64,000 nucleotides of DNA from Paenibacillus sp. FSL K6-1330 (GTDB lineage: Bacteria; Bacillota; Bacilli; Paenibacillales; Paenibacillaceae). Of the stretch, positions 1-9,622 are shown in pieces; position 1 is the first letter of the stretch, and each line of letters starts with the position of its first letter. The position numbers and the translations under genes were made by a program. The DNA lies in the NCBI RefSeq assembly GCF_037976825.1, contig NZ_CP150269.1:6382501-6446500 (forward strand), written 5' to 3'. The notes beneath the pieces were generated by a model. It made no database searches and was not told the DNA's origin. It worked only from the letters and a program-made list of their open reading frames with translations.

Positions 1-142
1 CATACACGACAACAATATTAACCTCAAAATCATAAACAAGTAATCCTTGCTGCCTTTTGTCCGAATTACGGTATGCTATCGCCCCTACAGCTTCCTCATC
101 AACCGTATTTCCATAATAAAAAGAAAAGTTGGTTAATTCCAC
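1..142 (-). CDS. Hypothetical protein, 3' part outside window
   Basis: An open frame runs off the left edge, so only the first 47 residues are visible. I start it at GTG (142) because GGAGGG lies 4 nt upstream on the minus strand; an in-frame ATG at 154 would place that site inside the gene. The visible protein begins VELTNFSFYYGNTVDEEAVG and continues with alternating hydrophobic residues (GLLVYDFEVNIVVVY). I do not recognise the family. It is divergent from the UPF0295 gene. That it is a gene rests on the ribosome site and the open frame only. Confidence 0.5.
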   Translation of the reverse strand, partial: MELTNFSFYYGNTVDEEAVGAIAYRNSDKRQQGLLVYDFEVNIVVVY

Positions 143-329
143 GTTTCCCTCCATACATTCCTTGGCGAATTTCAGCCATTTCAGTTATAATGTAATTCTA
201 CATGTCCATGTAAGTTCCTTCTTTTAGGAGATAAGATCTTATGAAGACGATAAACGAAAATACAAGATTTCATTTCTCGGTTCACGTTATTTCATAAACA
301 ACTATTTGAATGACAGGAGTTTTCGAGCC

Positions 330-695
330 ATGATCTTTAAAAACGCAAAAATCAACGCCTTCCGCACTTGGGGATTGCTGCTGACGATGCTGGGTATGGG
401 CCTTATGGTGCTTGGTACAGCCGGAATCGTATTCTTCGGCCAAGCAGGCAAAATATTTGCCGGAATCGGATTGGTGTTTGGCCTGATTATGATGCTGGGG
501 AGTCTCGGCATTTACTTCTGGGCAGGTATGTTATCCACGAGTGCCGTCCAAATTCAGTGCCCGGAATGCAATAAATTGACCAAGATGTTGGGAAAAACCG
601 ACCGCTGCATGTTCTGCCATACGATTTTGACACTGGATCCAGGTCAGGCCAACATCACAGCAGAAGAGCTTGAAGCCCAGCAAACCAAATCCTAA
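330..695 (+). CDS. UPF0295 family membrane protein (YgzB-like)
   Basis: A 121-residue protein with two hydrophobic helices (about residues 10-32 and 38-62), then a cytosolic tail with two CxxC pairs (CPECNK and CMFCHT) that could bind zinc. The order of two helices, YFW.GMLST, CP.C.K.TK.LG and CMHC-like LTLD matches the UPF0295/DUF2614 proteins of Bacilli such as YgzB. The function of that family is unknown. I start at ATG 330 because AGGAG lies about 10 nt upstream; an in-frame start at 306 has no such site. A strong hairpin follows at 755-791. It stands alone, with a divergent partial gene upstream. Confidence 0.88.
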   Translation: MIFKNAKINAFRTWGLLLTMLGMGLMVLGTAGIVFFGQAGKIFAGIGLVFGLIMMLGSLGIYFWAGMLSTSAVQIQCPECNKLTKMLGKTDRCMFCHTILTLDPGQANITAEELEAQQTKS

Positions 696-754
696 AGGGA
701 TTTGCAGAACCTGCATATTCAATAGGATTCGCAACTCGTAAGACGATTAAACAC

Positions 755-791
755 AAAGAACCCGGTTATCCTCGCGATAACCGGGTTCTTT
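755..791. terminator. Bidirectional terminator
   Basis: A perfect 16-bp stem (arms 755-770 and 776-791) with a 5-nt loop. A-run and T-run flank it on both sides, so it can end the UPF0295 transcript (+) and the GH18 transcript (-), which converge here. Confidence 0.9.
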
Positions 792-822
792 ATTATGATA
801 TGAAGATAAGTTCTGTTCATCC

Positions 823-2556
823 TTAATCATGTATCGTCTTCAGAACATGCCAGGTTTCCGGAATGGCAAAGCTTCGATTCCACGAAGCAACGCCGCCGAG
901 CTTCAGCTTTTTGGCCATATTCACTCGGGACTGGAGAGAAGTGCCGTCCTCCATCCATATTTTCTTGATGGATTCTCCCTCTGTGAATTGAACATAGTTC
1001 TGCCCTGTACTGGCATCAAGTGTACCTTTCACTTTTTGTTCCTTAAGCAGGGTCTGCAGCTTCTCCATTCCAATCGCTTTCGAGGATACCTTCGTCTCTC
1101 CCGCTTCGCTTGTTTCCGTCCACACCCGTGTATATAACGGTACGCCCAACACCAGCTTGGACGACGGTACCGCGTCCTCCTCCATGATTCGCCTTACCGA
1201 CTGCTCGGCCCATGGCAGCGAAGATACGGATCCCGCTTTCGGACTCGCGGCCCAATGCTCGTCATAAGCCATCACCATCATGTAATCAACCGTCTCTCCG
1301 AGTCGCTTCCGATCGAGAAAGAGCGACCACATCTCGCTGTTCGATTTTGGCGTAACATCAATAGAAACGATCAGCCCTCTGGCTTTGGCCAGCGGCTTCA
1401 TTTCCCTCACGAACTGAACGACATGATCTTTATCCTTGGTGTGGACATTTTCAAAGTCGATATTGATTCCGTCGAGTTTATATTGCTTGGCATAAGACAG
1501 CATCTGCTTGATAATATGTGATCTTCTATCAAAAGTAGACAGCGCCTCGGTTGTCATATCAGGATCGAAGCTGTTGTCCATCAGACCCCATACCTCCATG
1601 TTCCTGTTATGGGCCCAGCTTACATACTGCTTATCAGCTTTGGATTTGACCGTGCCCTCACTATCCACAATGTTGAACCAGGTCGGACTGACCACGTTGA
1701 CACCGGGCAGTTCGCCAATGCGATCCGTGCTGGGATTTTTGGTATAAACAGCTTCCCATGCCAGATTGACTGACTTATCCTTCCATTCCAGCTCTGCCCG
1801 CGAAGGAGTCTGTGCAAGCAGCGGAAGTTCCTTCACGTCCCCAAGTTTAATCTGCTCTTTAAGAGCATATCCCGTATACCCGTTATCTGCCTGGACGAAT
1901 AACCATCCCTCTTCTTCACGCCATACGCGAAGCCGCTCACCGGCCGGCATGTCCAGTACAATCGGAGACCTTTTCTCCCCGCTCTCGCGCAGAGCCACGG
2001 TGTCCTCAGGGTTACCGGGTGCTGCCTCGGCAAGCTGAATCGAATCCCCCGCACGCATCAGAATGATGGCGCCTGTCGCCTTGTCCTCGTGAATGGCCAC
2101 ACCATAATGCTGTTTGAGCGGCTTAATCGGAACATAGGCAATGCCGTCAATCAGCTTAGGTGCGTAGGGAATAGTGACCGCCTTGCCGTTCAGCTCACCC
2201 TTCGTGCTGTCCATCTTCATGCGGAATACCGATTCCGAAGTCGTTACAATGACGGATTCCGTTTTCTGCTCATAACGGATGTTGGCATCCACGCTCTCCT
2301 GAATCACCGTTATCGGCAGCAGCAGCTCTTCCCCGGAGCCCTGTGCAGGCTGTTCCTTCAGTTCCCCCTGAACAAAAATCGGCTTGTCCATTCCACGCCA
2401 GTCCGGCACGGTATAGGTCTGGTTCGGAAATAATGTAGTAACAACCCACCAGACCCCGGCCGCAATCAACAACAACCCCAGAAAGAAAGAGCTTCCTCTC
2501 GTACGCCGCTTCTTTCCCCGATATCTTCTTCTTGCCAACCTACTCCCCCATTTCAC
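823..2556 (-). CDS. GH18 family glycosidase with stalk and SH3 domains
   Basis: A 577-residue membrane-anchored protein. Residues 1-21 are very basic and residues 22-42 form a single hydrophobic anchor, so the rest should be outside the membrane. Residues about 80-167 look like a copper-amine-oxidase-N-type stalk domain, about 180-240 like a bacterial SH3 domain, and about 260-575 like a GH18 barrel. The catalytic motif is DGINIDFE (362-369), with E369 the likely acid/base, and MAYDEHW lies further on. The same catalytic string type occurs in spore-cortex and cell-wall GH18 enzymes of Bacillus (YaaH, YdhD), so N-acetylglucosaminidase action on peptidoglycan is a reasonable inference. The GTG start at 2556 has only a weak ribosome site. 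Confidence 0.9.
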   Translation of the reverse strand: MKWGSRLARRRYRGKKRRTRGSSFFLGLLLIAAGVWWVVTTLFPNQTYTVPDWRGMDKPIFVQGELKEQPAQGSGEELLLPITVIQESVDANIRYEQKTESVIVTTSESVFRMKMDSTKGELNGKAVTIPYAPKLIDGIAYVPIKPLKQHYGVAIHEDKATGAIILMRAGDSIQLAEAAPGNPEDTVALRESGEKRSPIVLDMPAGERLRVWREEEGWLFVQADNGYTGYALKEQIKLGDVKELPLLAQTPSRAELEWKDKSVNLAWEAVYTKNPSTDRIGELPGVNVVSPTWFNIVDSEGTVKSKADKQYVSWAHNRNMEVWGLMDNSFDPDMTTEALSTFDRRSHIIKQMLSYAKQYKLDGINIDFENVHTKDKDHVVQFVREMKPLAKARGLIVSIDVTPKSNSEMWSLFLDRKRLGETVDYMMVMAYDEHWAASPKAGSVSSLPWAEQSVRRIMEEDAVPSSKLVLGVPLYTRVWTETSEAGETKVSSKAIGMEKLQTLLKEQKVKGTLDASTGQNYVQFTEGESIKKIWMEDGTSLQSRVNMAKKLKLGGVASWNRSFAIPETWHVLKTIHD

Positions 2557-2606
2557 TCTTGCTCATGACTAATCCCTTGATACAGAATAACGCCCTTAAA
2601 AATAAA

Positions 2607-2635
2607 AACGTGTGGAATGGTTCATTCCGCACGTT
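2607..2635 (-). terminator. Terminator after perR
   Basis: A 13-bp stem (one G-T pair) with a 3-nt loop, followed on the minus strand by TTTTTATTTTT. It sits 20 nt past the perR stop. Confidence 0.85.
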
Positions 2636-2654
2636 CATTTATAATAACCGGCGT

Positions 2655-3074
2655 CTATTGGCAGGACTTGCAGAGCCCATACAGCTCCATTCGTAGTCCC
2701 TTTACTTCAAACCCGGTGCTTTTCTCAGCTTGTATTCCAACATCTTCAAGGGACGGATAGCTGAAATCTTCGATTTTACCGCAACTCTGACATATAACAT
2801 GATGATGATCCGATACGTTGGCGTCAAAACGACTCGAGTTATCCCCATACGTCAGCTCACGCACCATGCCGGCTTCAATAAACATTTTTAAATTGTTGTA
2901 TACTGTGGCTACGCTCATACTAGGAAAATTAGGCTCCAGAGCCCGATAAATATCATCCGCTGTCGGATGGCCCATAGATTCCACCAGATACGTTAAAATC
3001 GCATGACGTTGCGGCGTGATGCGGACACCGGTCGTTTTCAGTTGTTCCAGCGCATGCTGTACGGACGTTCCCAT
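2655..3074 (-). CDS. perR: Peroxide-sensing repressor PerR (Fur family)
   Basis: A 139-residue Fur-family regulator very close to B. subtilis PerR (GVRITPQRHAILTYL, HPTADDIY, SMSVATVYNNL). All five PerR regulatory metal ligands are present, shifted by one: H36, D84, H90, H92 and D103. Four cysteines (C95, C98, C135, C138) make the structural zinc site. In the known family, iron-catalysed oxidation of the metal-ligand histidines by peroxide releases the repressor from genes for catalase, Dps-type and related proteins. I saw no clear Per box in the 87 bp upstream, so autoregulation is not evident. The start is supported by a purine-rich site (AAGGCGG). It lies downstream of the DUF4097 gene on the same strand. 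Confidence 0.95.
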   Translation of the reverse strand: MGTSVQHALEQLKTTGVRITPQRHAILTYLVESMGHPTADDIYRALEPNFPSMSVATVYNNLKMFIEAGMVRELTYGDNSSRFDANVSDHHHVICQSCGKIEDFSYPSLEDVGIQAEKSTGFEVKGLRMELYGLCKSCQ

Positions 3075-3161
3075 GGTTGCCCACCGCCTTCAAGTTTAAC
3101 TGGTTTTTACAAAACCTATACCGTTCTTAGACTTCATTGTACGGCGTTTCTTGGATTGTTG

Positions 3162-4481
3162 TCAATCCGGCAGAGGCGTCCAGCCCCCGCTGTTCCGGCC
3201 TTCCTCCTGCTCCGGATAGCTTCGGTAGATGTTCAGATTACTGTTTCCCTCAATACGAATGGAATGTTCGCCTGTACCGGATCCACCGGAGATGGTTTTC
3301 TGTTCGATCAAGAGATTGGGCAGCGTCGTCAGAATTCTGCCGTAGCTAATCGTCCCTTCTAGCTTGTAATCGCCCTCGAGCGGAATGTGAAGATTCATCT
3401 CGCCAACCGCACTGTATACATTCCAATCGCCACCAATGCGGGATGAACGTATAGCCACTCCACCATTGAGAGATTCAGCGTTTAATTGCGACTCTGCCCC
3501 GCTGATCAGAATATTGCCGTTCCTCGTCTGAGCCCGGATAAGATCGGTCGTTCGCTTTACCGTCATATTTCCTACTTGCGTGGTTAAATCCGTTTCGCCC
3601 GTAATGTCGACGGCCAGCATATTCCCGCGATTAGTGGACATTTTAATATTACCGGTAACGCCGCGCGCCGTAATTTCGCCATTTAAGGTCTTGCCCGTAA
3701 CATTTCCGTATATCCGATCCATCGTAATTGGCCCACTACCGCTCTCCAGCAAAATATTCTCAATCGCTTCCACCCGGTTTAAGGTAATCGCTCCGTTCAT
3801 CGTTCGTATCTCAAAATTGAATCGTCGATCATCCGGAACCGCGATGTTCAAGTTCATACGGGGCTGCCGCTTACCCGATTCTCCATAGGTCTTCCCCTTG
3901 GAACGAATCGTGATCGTCTTGCCTTCCCCCACTTCGATCGTCGACTGCTCGGCGATCGCTTCAGCTAAACCGGGCTGCTCATGATCGACCCATACTTCCG
4001 TCTCCACCTTGATATCGTCGACATCCTGCCGTGTGATGGAGATATCCCCGTTTAAGTGATCAACGATGACTTTCTCGGTTTCAAGCTCCACTGGAATCTC
4101 CAATGTGGACTTCTGGAACCGGTTATCTTCAGCTTCGCTGTAATCCACTCCCGCTGCCGTCAAGTTCAGGCTCACCCGGTTCCAGAGATGGAGAAAATGC
4201 TCCTGCTGGGAAATGACGAATACGGAGGCCGTAACAGCCACTGCCAGCAAAATCCCCCTCATGTCCGGCCGAAACCGAAATTCTTTGCCTTTGCCTAAGA
4301 GACGCGATAGCGTGTACCTGACTAAATATTCAACGCCGAGCAGGATAAATAACAGCGGCCACCAACGCTGGAGCGTAAATATATAATCCGTGCCTCTCCA
4401 CTCGTCCAGCAGCAATAAAACGCCTGTACATACAAGCAGCAAAGCGGCTGTATATCGTCCCACTCTAATTTTATGTTTCAT
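3162..4481 (-). CDS. Membrane-anchored DUF4097 beta-helix protein
   Basis: 439 residues. The first 110 residues hold about three membrane helices with LiaI/LiaF-like spacing (RWWPLLFILLGVEYL). Residues about 140-430 are a long run of short strands of the pattern NGDI/NGAI/NGEI/GNITV, typical of DUF4097/DUF2154 right-handed beta-helix domains. That domain is found in envelope-stress proteins such as LiaF/LiaG. The start has an excellent site (GGGAGGAG, 4-5 nt). The gene follows the small membrane protein at 4531-5139 by 49 nt, so they are probably co-transcribed. No two-component genes sit beside it, so a Lia-type role is only an inference. Confidence 0.85.
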   Translation of the reverse strand: MKHKIRVGRYTAALLLVCTGVLLLLDEWRGTDYIFTLQRWWPLLFILLGVEYLVRYTLSRLLGKGKEFRFRPDMRGILLAVAVTASVFVISQQEHFLHLWNRVSLNLTAAGVDYSEAEDNRFQKSTLEIPVELETEKVIVDHLNGDISITRQDVDDIKVETEVWVDHEQPGLAEAIAEQSTIEVGEGKTITIRSKGKTYGESGKRQPRMNLNIAVPDDRRFNFEIRTMNGAITLNRVEAIENILLESGSGPITMDRIYGNVTGKTLNGEITARGVTGNIKMSTNRGNMLAVDITGETDLTTQVGNMTVKRTTDLIRAQTRNGNILISGAESQLNAESLNGGVAIRSSRIGGDWNVYSAVGEMNLHIPLEGDYKLEGTISYGRILTTLPNLLIEQKTISGGSGTGEHSIRIEGNSNLNIYRSYPEQEEGRNSGGWTPLPD

Positions 4482-4530
4482 CCGTCTCCTCCCTCATCTG
4501 TTGGGCAGCTATCACCGTACACTGTGTGCA

Positions 4531-5139
4531 TTATAGGAACTTGCCATTGTCTCTTCGGTGCCGGAGAGCTTCCCGGATGCCTGCCCATATCCCGATAACG
4601 ATCAGCATGATGGCAGAGGCTTCCGCACCATAGTCGCGTATTCCTGTCTGCAGCCAAGGCGGCTTCTGATGAAACAAAATAAGCAGGGTCCCGGTAACAA
4701 CCAACATGATGCCAAAAGCGATTCCCCGTTCACCCCGAAACGGATGGTTCCGTTCTCTTCCGTCCTCGGAAGCAGCGGCTACCTCACCACGTTTTTTCCG
4801 GGAAATAATATATTCTGCTGCCTGCAGCACGTCATACACGTTATAGAAATACCCTACCGGAATCAGAAGACCCAGGACGACAAGCAGCGGTACATTGATC
4901 TGCATACCGATGGAAGAGAAATATAAAAGCGCCGATATATCCAGCAGCAGCAACATAATAAATGTGATCCCCTTGCGATACATACCGAGGTATAAATGAC
5001 CCAGGCCCGGAATGAGAGCGGCTAATAGAAGTGCATATAATTTCCGCTTTTTTCGCTGCAGCCCCGGGTGGCGCTTAACCTGGACCTGATGCCGTTTCTT
5101 CTTGCTGACTTCGGTTTGTGGTTCGGGTGTTGGATTCAT
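4531..5139 (-). CDS. Polytopic membrane protein, function unknown
   Basis: A 202-residue protein. A basic N-terminus (KKKRHQVQVKRHPGLQRKKRK) precedes about five hydrophobic helices. The first motif, LIPGLGHLYLGMYRKGITFI, resembles TM2-type small membrane proteins, and two C-terminal helices resemble the LiaI-like fold. I start at ATG 5139 because GGAGGCGAGAAGG stands just upstream; a longer in-frame extension to 5277 has no ribosome site. It precedes the DUF4097 gene by 49 nt, and the pair probably works together at the membrane. No specific function can be named. Confidence 0.75.
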   Translation of the reverse strand: MNPTPEPQTEVSKKKRHQVQVKRHPGLQRKKRKLYALLLAALIPGLGHLYLGMYRKGITFIMLLLLDISALLYFSSIGMQINVPLLVVLGLLIPVGYFYNVYDVLQAAEYIISRKKRGEVAAASEDGRERNHPFRGERGIAFGIMLVVTGTLLILFHQKPPWLQTGIRDYGAEASAIMLIVIGIWAGIREALRHRRDNGKFL

Positions 5140-5275
5140 AACCTTCTCGCCTCCTTCCAAACATCCTGGGACAGGCGTTGTTTTACGATGTTTTTCTTTG
5201 ATAGTACCCCAACGAGGAGCCGAAGTAACTGGCAAAAAACTGGATAGACTGTCCGCAGAAGGCCGGCAAGCCCGC

Positions 5276-5313
5276 AAAAAAACGGCACCGCCGGTGGTTC
5301 AGCAGTTGCCGTT
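5276..5313 (-). terminator. Terminator after the MgtC gene
   Basis: Hairpin with arms AACGGCA and TGCCGTT (5281-5313) and an inner GC-rich part, followed on the minus strand by seven T's. Confidence 0.75.
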
Positions 5314-5334
5314 TGTTATGGTTCATTCCATATC

Positions 5335-6048
5335 CTATTCAGCCGTTACCATCGTTACATGACCGACTCCCCGTAATTGCCGGGTAATCTCCATCGGTTC
5401 GAATTTGCGATCGGTCAAGACGTGCAGCGAAATTTCGAGCCCTAATACCGCAGGCTGCAGCTCCCCGTATGCCACACTGCTTCGTTCGTTAACGATAAGC
5501 TTCTTGATCACGAATTCCTGTTCCTCCAGAACAGCGGATATGTCCTCCAAAATATTCGGCGTATTCGCTGCATGGACAGTGATGAGATGGAGTTTGCTGC
5601 CGCGGATGTAACGCTGCTCCAGCTTATTGAAGACAACCAGATTAAGAAGAATTAGTACGGTCGATACAATCGAGGCAAAGTAAAATCCAGCCCCGACCGC
5701 CAACCCCACGGCTCCCACAACCCAGATGGACGCAGCAGTGGTTAATCCGGTAATGGATTTACCCGTAAACAGAATGGTACCGGCACCCAAGAAGCCAATC
5801 CCTGTAATGACGGCCGTTGCCAAGCGCGCAGGGTCAATCCGAACGTTTATCTCGTCTACAAAATCGGAAAAACCGTAAATGGATAACAGCATAATAAGAG
5901 TAGAACCCAAGCATACCAATATATGCGTGCGCAATCCTGCAGCATGGTTGGAACGTTCCCGTTCAAAACCGATCAAGCCGCCAAGCAGCATAGCCAGCAG
6001 CAATCTTAATAAAATGGATACATTATCTATCACCCAAGGATTATTCAA
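5335..6048 (-). CDS. MgtC/SapB family membrane protein
   Basis: 237 residues. Four or five N-terminal helices carry the MgtC signatures GGLIGFERERSNHAAGLRTH and GIGFLGAGTI, and the cytosolic part (about 160-237) has an ACT-like fold. MgtC proteins are linked to growth in low magnesium and, in enteric bacteria, to inhibition of the F-ATPase; the role in Bacillota is not settled. The start is TTG (6048), chosen because GAGGGGAG lies about 11 nt upstream. No magnesium riboswitch is visible in the 49-nt gap upstream. It ends at a good terminator. Confidence 0.9.
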   Translation of the reverse strand: MNNPWVIDNVSILLRLLLAMLLGGLIGFERERSNHAAGLRTHILVCLGSTLIMLLSIYGFSDFVDEINVRIDPARLATAVITGIGFLGAGTILFTGKSITGLTTAASIWVVGAVGLAVGAGFYFASIVSTVLILLNLVVFNKLEQRYIRGSKLHLITVHAANTPNILEDISAVLEEQEFVIKKLIVNERSSVAYGELQPAVLGLEISLHVLTDRKFEPMEITRQLRGVGHVTMVTAE

Positions 6049-6097
6049 AAGAACGATACTCCCCTCACGTCGCCTTCAATCGCTTATGCTATATCAT

Positions 6098-6556
6098 TCA
6101 TTGTATATGAAGATGGAACTCGGTCAATTCCACGCCCGGAGCAACCTCAAAAGCGTGATTCTTTACAAATCCGAATTTCTCATACAACGTTACCGCAGGC
6201 GTATTGCGCGTCCCTGTTGAGACCACGAACAATGGCGCTTCCTTGTAGGATTCCAACACATGTCGAATTAAAGTCCCCGCGATCCCTTTGCGAAAATGAC
6301 CGGGATGGACCATCATCCGTGATATGGTGACCTGCTCCTGTTCCGGCTCTACCGCAATAGCTCCAATAAGGTCGCCTTCTTCATTTGTATAACCAAAAAA
6401 AGTTTCCCCGCTCGTACGGATCGTATCGAAAGTATCCTGCAGTGGGGGGATTTCGGAAAATCCGATTAATTCAGCTTCCAAAGGGTACGCCATGTGCTGC
6501 AGACTCCATATCTGCTGGACGGTATCCCTATCCTCCAAAGACAATGCTTTTATCAT
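6098..6556 (-). CDS. GNAT family N-acetyltransferase
   Basis: A 152-residue single-domain acetyltransferase. The acetyl-CoA binding motif A is seen as MMVHPGHFRKGIAGTLIRHVL, followed by VVSTGTRNTPAVTLYEKFGFVK, the usual C-terminal GNAT strand-helix. The acyl acceptor cannot be told from sequence. I start at ATG 6556 (AGGGGATG upstream); the longer frame to 6634 would read through the gatB terminator hairpin and is less likely. It lies between gatB and mgtC, 49 nt before the MgtC gene, and may be transcribed with it. Confidence 0.88.
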   Translation of the reverse strand: MIKALSLEDRDTVQQIWSLQHMAYPLEAELIGFSEIPPLQDTFDTIRTSGETFFGYTNEEGDLIGAIAVEPEQEQVTISRMMVHPGHFRKGIAGTLIRHVLESYKEAPLFVVSTGTRNTPAVTLYEKFGFVKNHAFEVAPGVELTEFHLHIQ

Positions 6557-6595
6557 ATATTCATCCCCTAACCAAGTTATTATTTCTGATATCTT

Positions 6596-6632
6596 AAAAA
6601 GGAACTTGCCCCTAAATACGGGACAAGCTCCC
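6596..6632 (-). terminator. Terminator after gatB
   Basis: Stem GGAGCTTGTCCC against GGGGCAAGTTCC with two G-T pairs, then TTTTTAAG on the minus strand, 43 nt past the gatB stop. Confidence 0.8.
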
Positions 6633-6674
6633 ATTATCTAAATACATTTCGGGAACATGACGGATGAACGTTGA

Positions 6675-8114
6675 TTATCCGTTCAGCACCTCAACCAGTA
6701 GTTTGTTGGCCAGCGCAGGATTAGCTTTTCCCTTGCTCTCTTTCATCACTTGACCAACCAGGAAGCCGATTGCTTTCTGTTTACCTGCCTTGTAGTCCTC
6801 TACGGATTGCGGATTGTTTGCAACCACCTGCTCGACAATACGCTTGATCGCACCTTCATCGCTGATTTGGACGAGGCCCTTCTCCTCAACGATTTGTGCA
6901 GGCAGCTTGCCGCTCTCCAGCATCTCTTTGAAGACGGTTTTGGCGATTTTGCTGCTGATGGTTCCCTTCTCGATCAATCCGATCATCTCGCCCAGGCCTT
7001 GGCCCGTGATCTTCACTTCAGACAGCTCCAGATTGTTCGAGTTCAAATAACCCAGCAAATCTCCCATGATCCAGTTCGATATGGATTTGGCATCCTTCGT
7101 ATAGTTCAAGCTGTCCTCGAAGAAGTCGGCGAGCAGCTTGGACGACGTGATGACCGCAGCATCATACTCCGGCAATCCATACTCCGAAGCATAACGTGCC
7201 TTACGGGCATCCGGAAGCTCCGGAATCGTCGCACGAATCGCTTCTTTCCATTCCTCGCTAATATGCACCGATACCAGATCCGGGTCCGGGAAATAACGGT
7301 AGTCGTGCGCCTGCTCCTTCCCGCGCATGGAGAAGGTTTTTGCCTGTGCTTCGTCCCAGCGGCGGGTTTCCTGTACGATCACGCCGCCCTCATCAAGAAT
7401 TTCCGTTTGCCGGTACTGCTCATATTCCAAACCGCGCTGTACGCCGCGGAAGGAGTTCATATTCTTCAGCTCGGCCTTGGTGCCGAATTCTTCCTGTCCC
7501 CATGGACGAAGGCTGATGTTGGCGTCGCAGCGAAGCGAACCCTCCTCCATCTTCACGTCGGAGACGTCGCAGTATTGCATAATCGCACGTATTTTCTCCA
7601 GATAAGCCTTGGCTTCCTCCGGCGTTGAGATCTCAGGTTCGGACACGATCTCAACAAGAGGCGTGCCTACGCGGTTAAAGTCAACCAGCGATGCATATCC
7701 GCCATCCACGTGCGTGAGTTTACCGGCATCTTCCTCCAGATGAAGCCGGGTGATCCCGATTCGCTTCGTCTTTCCGTCCACCTCAATATCGATCCAGCCG
7801 TTTTCACCGATCGGCTGATCGTACTGGGAAATCTGGTATGCTTTCGGAGAATCCGGGTAGAAATAGTTCTTGCGGTCAAATTTGCTGATATCGCCGATGG
7901 TGCAGTTCAGCGCCATGGCAGCCTTGATAGCATATTCCACAGCCTGGCGGTTTAATACGGGCAGGACGCCGGGATGGCCAAGACAGATGGGACATGTATG
8001 TGTGTTCGGCGGGGCTCCAAACGCAGTGGAGCAGCCGCAAAATATTTTGGAATTCGTATGCAGCTCTACGTGCACTTCCAATCCGATAACCGTTTCATAT
8101 TTTGATGTAGACAT
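6675..8114 (-). CDS. gatB: Asp/Glu-tRNA amidotransferase subunit B
   Basis: 479 residues, the usual GatB length. It opens with [24 protein letters not shown] and has [16 protein letters not shown], the GatB cradle with its zinc-binding cysteines, and LEEDAGK. The C-terminal part (about 330-479) is the helical GatB/YqeY tail that contacts tRNA. The complex converts misacylated Glu-tRNA(Gln) or Asp-tRNA(Asn) to Gln-tRNA or Asn-tRNA, using ammonia channelled from GatA. It is the last gene of gatC-gatA-gatB and is followed by a terminator. The start has AAGGAGGG upstream. Confidence 0.98.
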   Translation of the reverse strand: MSTSKYETVIGLEVHVELHTNSKIFCGCSTAFGAPPNTHTCPICLGHPGVLPVLNRQAVEYAIKAAMALNCTIGDISKFDRKNYFYPDSPKAYQISQYDQPIGENGWIDIEVDGKTKRIGITRLHLEEDAGKLTHVDGGYASLVDFNRVGTPLVEIVSEPEISTPEEAKAYLEKIRAIMQYCDVSDVKMEEGSLRCDANISLRPWGQEEFGTKAELKNMNSFRGVQRGLEYEQYRQTEILDEGGVIVQETRRWDEAQAKTFSMRGKEQAHDYRYFPDPDLVSVHISEEWKEAIRATIPELPDARKARYASEYGLPEYDAAVITSSKLLADFFEDSLNYTKDAKSISNWIMGDLLGYLNSNNLELSEVKITGQGLGEMIGLIEKGTISSKIAKTVFKEMLESGKLPAQIVEEKGLVQISDEGAIKRIVEQVVANNPQSVEDYKAGKQKAIGFLVGQVMKESKGKANPALANKLLVEVLNG

Positions 8115-8144
8115 CGATTGTTTCCCTCCTTCTCTGCCGCCGGT

Positions 8145-9602
8145 TTACAGTTCAGGGCGCCGTTTATGGTGTTCAGTATTTTGCTCGTAGGCATGCGCGA
8201 CGCGCAGTACGGTCGACTCATCAAAGGCTTTGCCGATAATTTGCATGCCAACGGGTAGTCCGTCCGCAAATCCGCAAGGAACACTCACTGCCGGCACACC
8301 TGCCAAGCTGACAGGAATCGTCAGGATATCATTCAAATACATCGTCAGCGGATCGTCCACCTGAGCTCCCAGCTTAAAAGCCGTAGTCGGAGCTGTCGGT
8401 CCGATGATGACATCATATTGCTCGAATACTTTATCGAAGTCCTGCTTGATGAGCGTACGGGCTTTTTGTGCCTTCAAATAATAGGCATCGTAATAGCCCG
8501 AGCTCAGCGCATAGGTTCCCAGCATGATGCGGCGTTTCACCTCATCGCCGAAGCCTTGGCTGCGGGACTCATGATACAGGTCGATCAGGCTGCCTGCATT
8601 GTCGGAACGAACGCCATAGCGTACGCCGTCAAAGCGGGCCAGGTTCGAAGAAGCCTCCGAAGAAGCGAGCAAATAATATGTTGCTACCGCATAGTCGGTA
8701 TGTGGCAGGGAAACTTCGTCCCAGGTAGCGCCCATTGCTTCGAGCACCTTCAGTGCGTTCAGGACGGTTTCCTTCACTTCAGCGTCAACACCCTCGCCCA
8801 GGTATTCCTTAGGCACGGCAATGCGAAGACCCGTAACGTCTCCGGATAACGCACTCAGATAGTCGGGCACGTCCACTTTGGCGGATGTCGAATCCATGGG
8901 GTCATAACCGGCAATGGCTTGCAGGACATACGCCGAATCTTCCACATTTTTCGTCAAAGGTCCGATCTGATCCAGCGATGATGCAAAGGCAACAAGGCCG
9001 AACCGGGATACGAGGCCATAGGTTGGTTTCAGTCCCACGACACCGCAATAAGAGGCAGGCTGCCTGATGGAACCGCCTGTATCCGACCCCAGCGAAAAGT
9101 ATGCTTCACCTGCAGCTACAGCCGCAGCCGAGCCGCCGCTAGATCCACCGGGCACCCGATCTAAATCCCATGGGTTACGCACCGGGTAGAAGCTGGAGTT
9201 CTCATTGGAGCCTCCCATTGCAAATTCATCCATGTTCAGCTTACCGATTGTCACCGTATCCGCTGCACGCAATTTACCGACAACCGTCGCATCATAAACC
9301 GGTGTGAAATTGGACAAAAACTGACTTGCGCATGTAGTGCGAAGTCCTTCTGTCACGATATTATCCTTGATTCCGACAGGAAGCCCGAACAACAGACCGC
9401 GCGTCCCCTCTGAAGCCAGCTTCTCATCCAAAGCCTTGGCGGATGAACGAGCACCTTCTTCGTCCAAAGTAATAAATGCCTTCACCCGATCCTCACGTTC
9501 GGAAATACGAGTAAAAGCTTGGTCAACCAGATCGGTTACGGAAAGCTCCTTATTCTGCAGCTTATTATGTATCTCCGTTAACTTATAATCAAACAGACTC
9601 AA
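8145..9602 (-). CDS. gatA: Asp/Glu-tRNA amidotransferase subunit A
   Basis: 485 residues of the amidase-signature family. The catalytic triad is intact at the usual positions: K79 (GIKDN), S154 and the nucleophile S178 ([11 protein letters not shown]). It releases ammonia from glutamine for the GatB transamidation. The start is TTG at 9602, supported by GGGAGGATACACAC directly upstream and by agreement with the normal N-terminus ([11 protein letters not shown]). It lies 20 nt after gatC and 30 nt before gatB, so the three form one operon. Confidence 0.98.
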   Translation of the reverse strand: MSLFDYKLTEIHNKLQNKELSVTDLVDQAFTRISEREDRVKAFITLDEEGARSSAKALDEKLASEGTRGLLFGLPVGIKDNIVTEGLRTTCASQFLSNFTPVYDATVVGKLRAADTVTIGKLNMDEFAMGGSNENSSFYPVRNPWDLDRVPGGSSGGSAAAVAAGEAYFSLGSDTGGSIRQPASYCGVVGLKPTYGLVSRFGLVAFASSLDQIGPLTKNVEDSAYVLQAIAGYDPMDSTSAKVDVPDYLSALSGDVTGLRIAVPKEYLGEGVDAEVKETVLNALKVLEAMGATWDEVSLPHTDYAVATYYLLASSEASSNLARFDGVRYGVRSDNAGSLIDLYHESRSQGFGDEVKRRIMLGTYALSSGYYDAYYLKAQKARTLIKQDFDKVFEQYDVIIGPTAPTTAFKLGAQVDDPLTMYLNDILTIPVSLAGVPAVSVPCGFADGLPVGMQIIGKAFDESTVLRVAHAYEQNTEHHKRRPEL

Positions 9603-9622
9603 GTGTGTATCCTCCCTTCAGG

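Noticed and set aside
3075..3161. Per box before perR
   Set aside because: No sequence close to TTATAATNATTATAA could be seen.
6750..7628. 292-codon plus-strand frame in gatB
   Set aside because: Shadow of gatB, without start signals.
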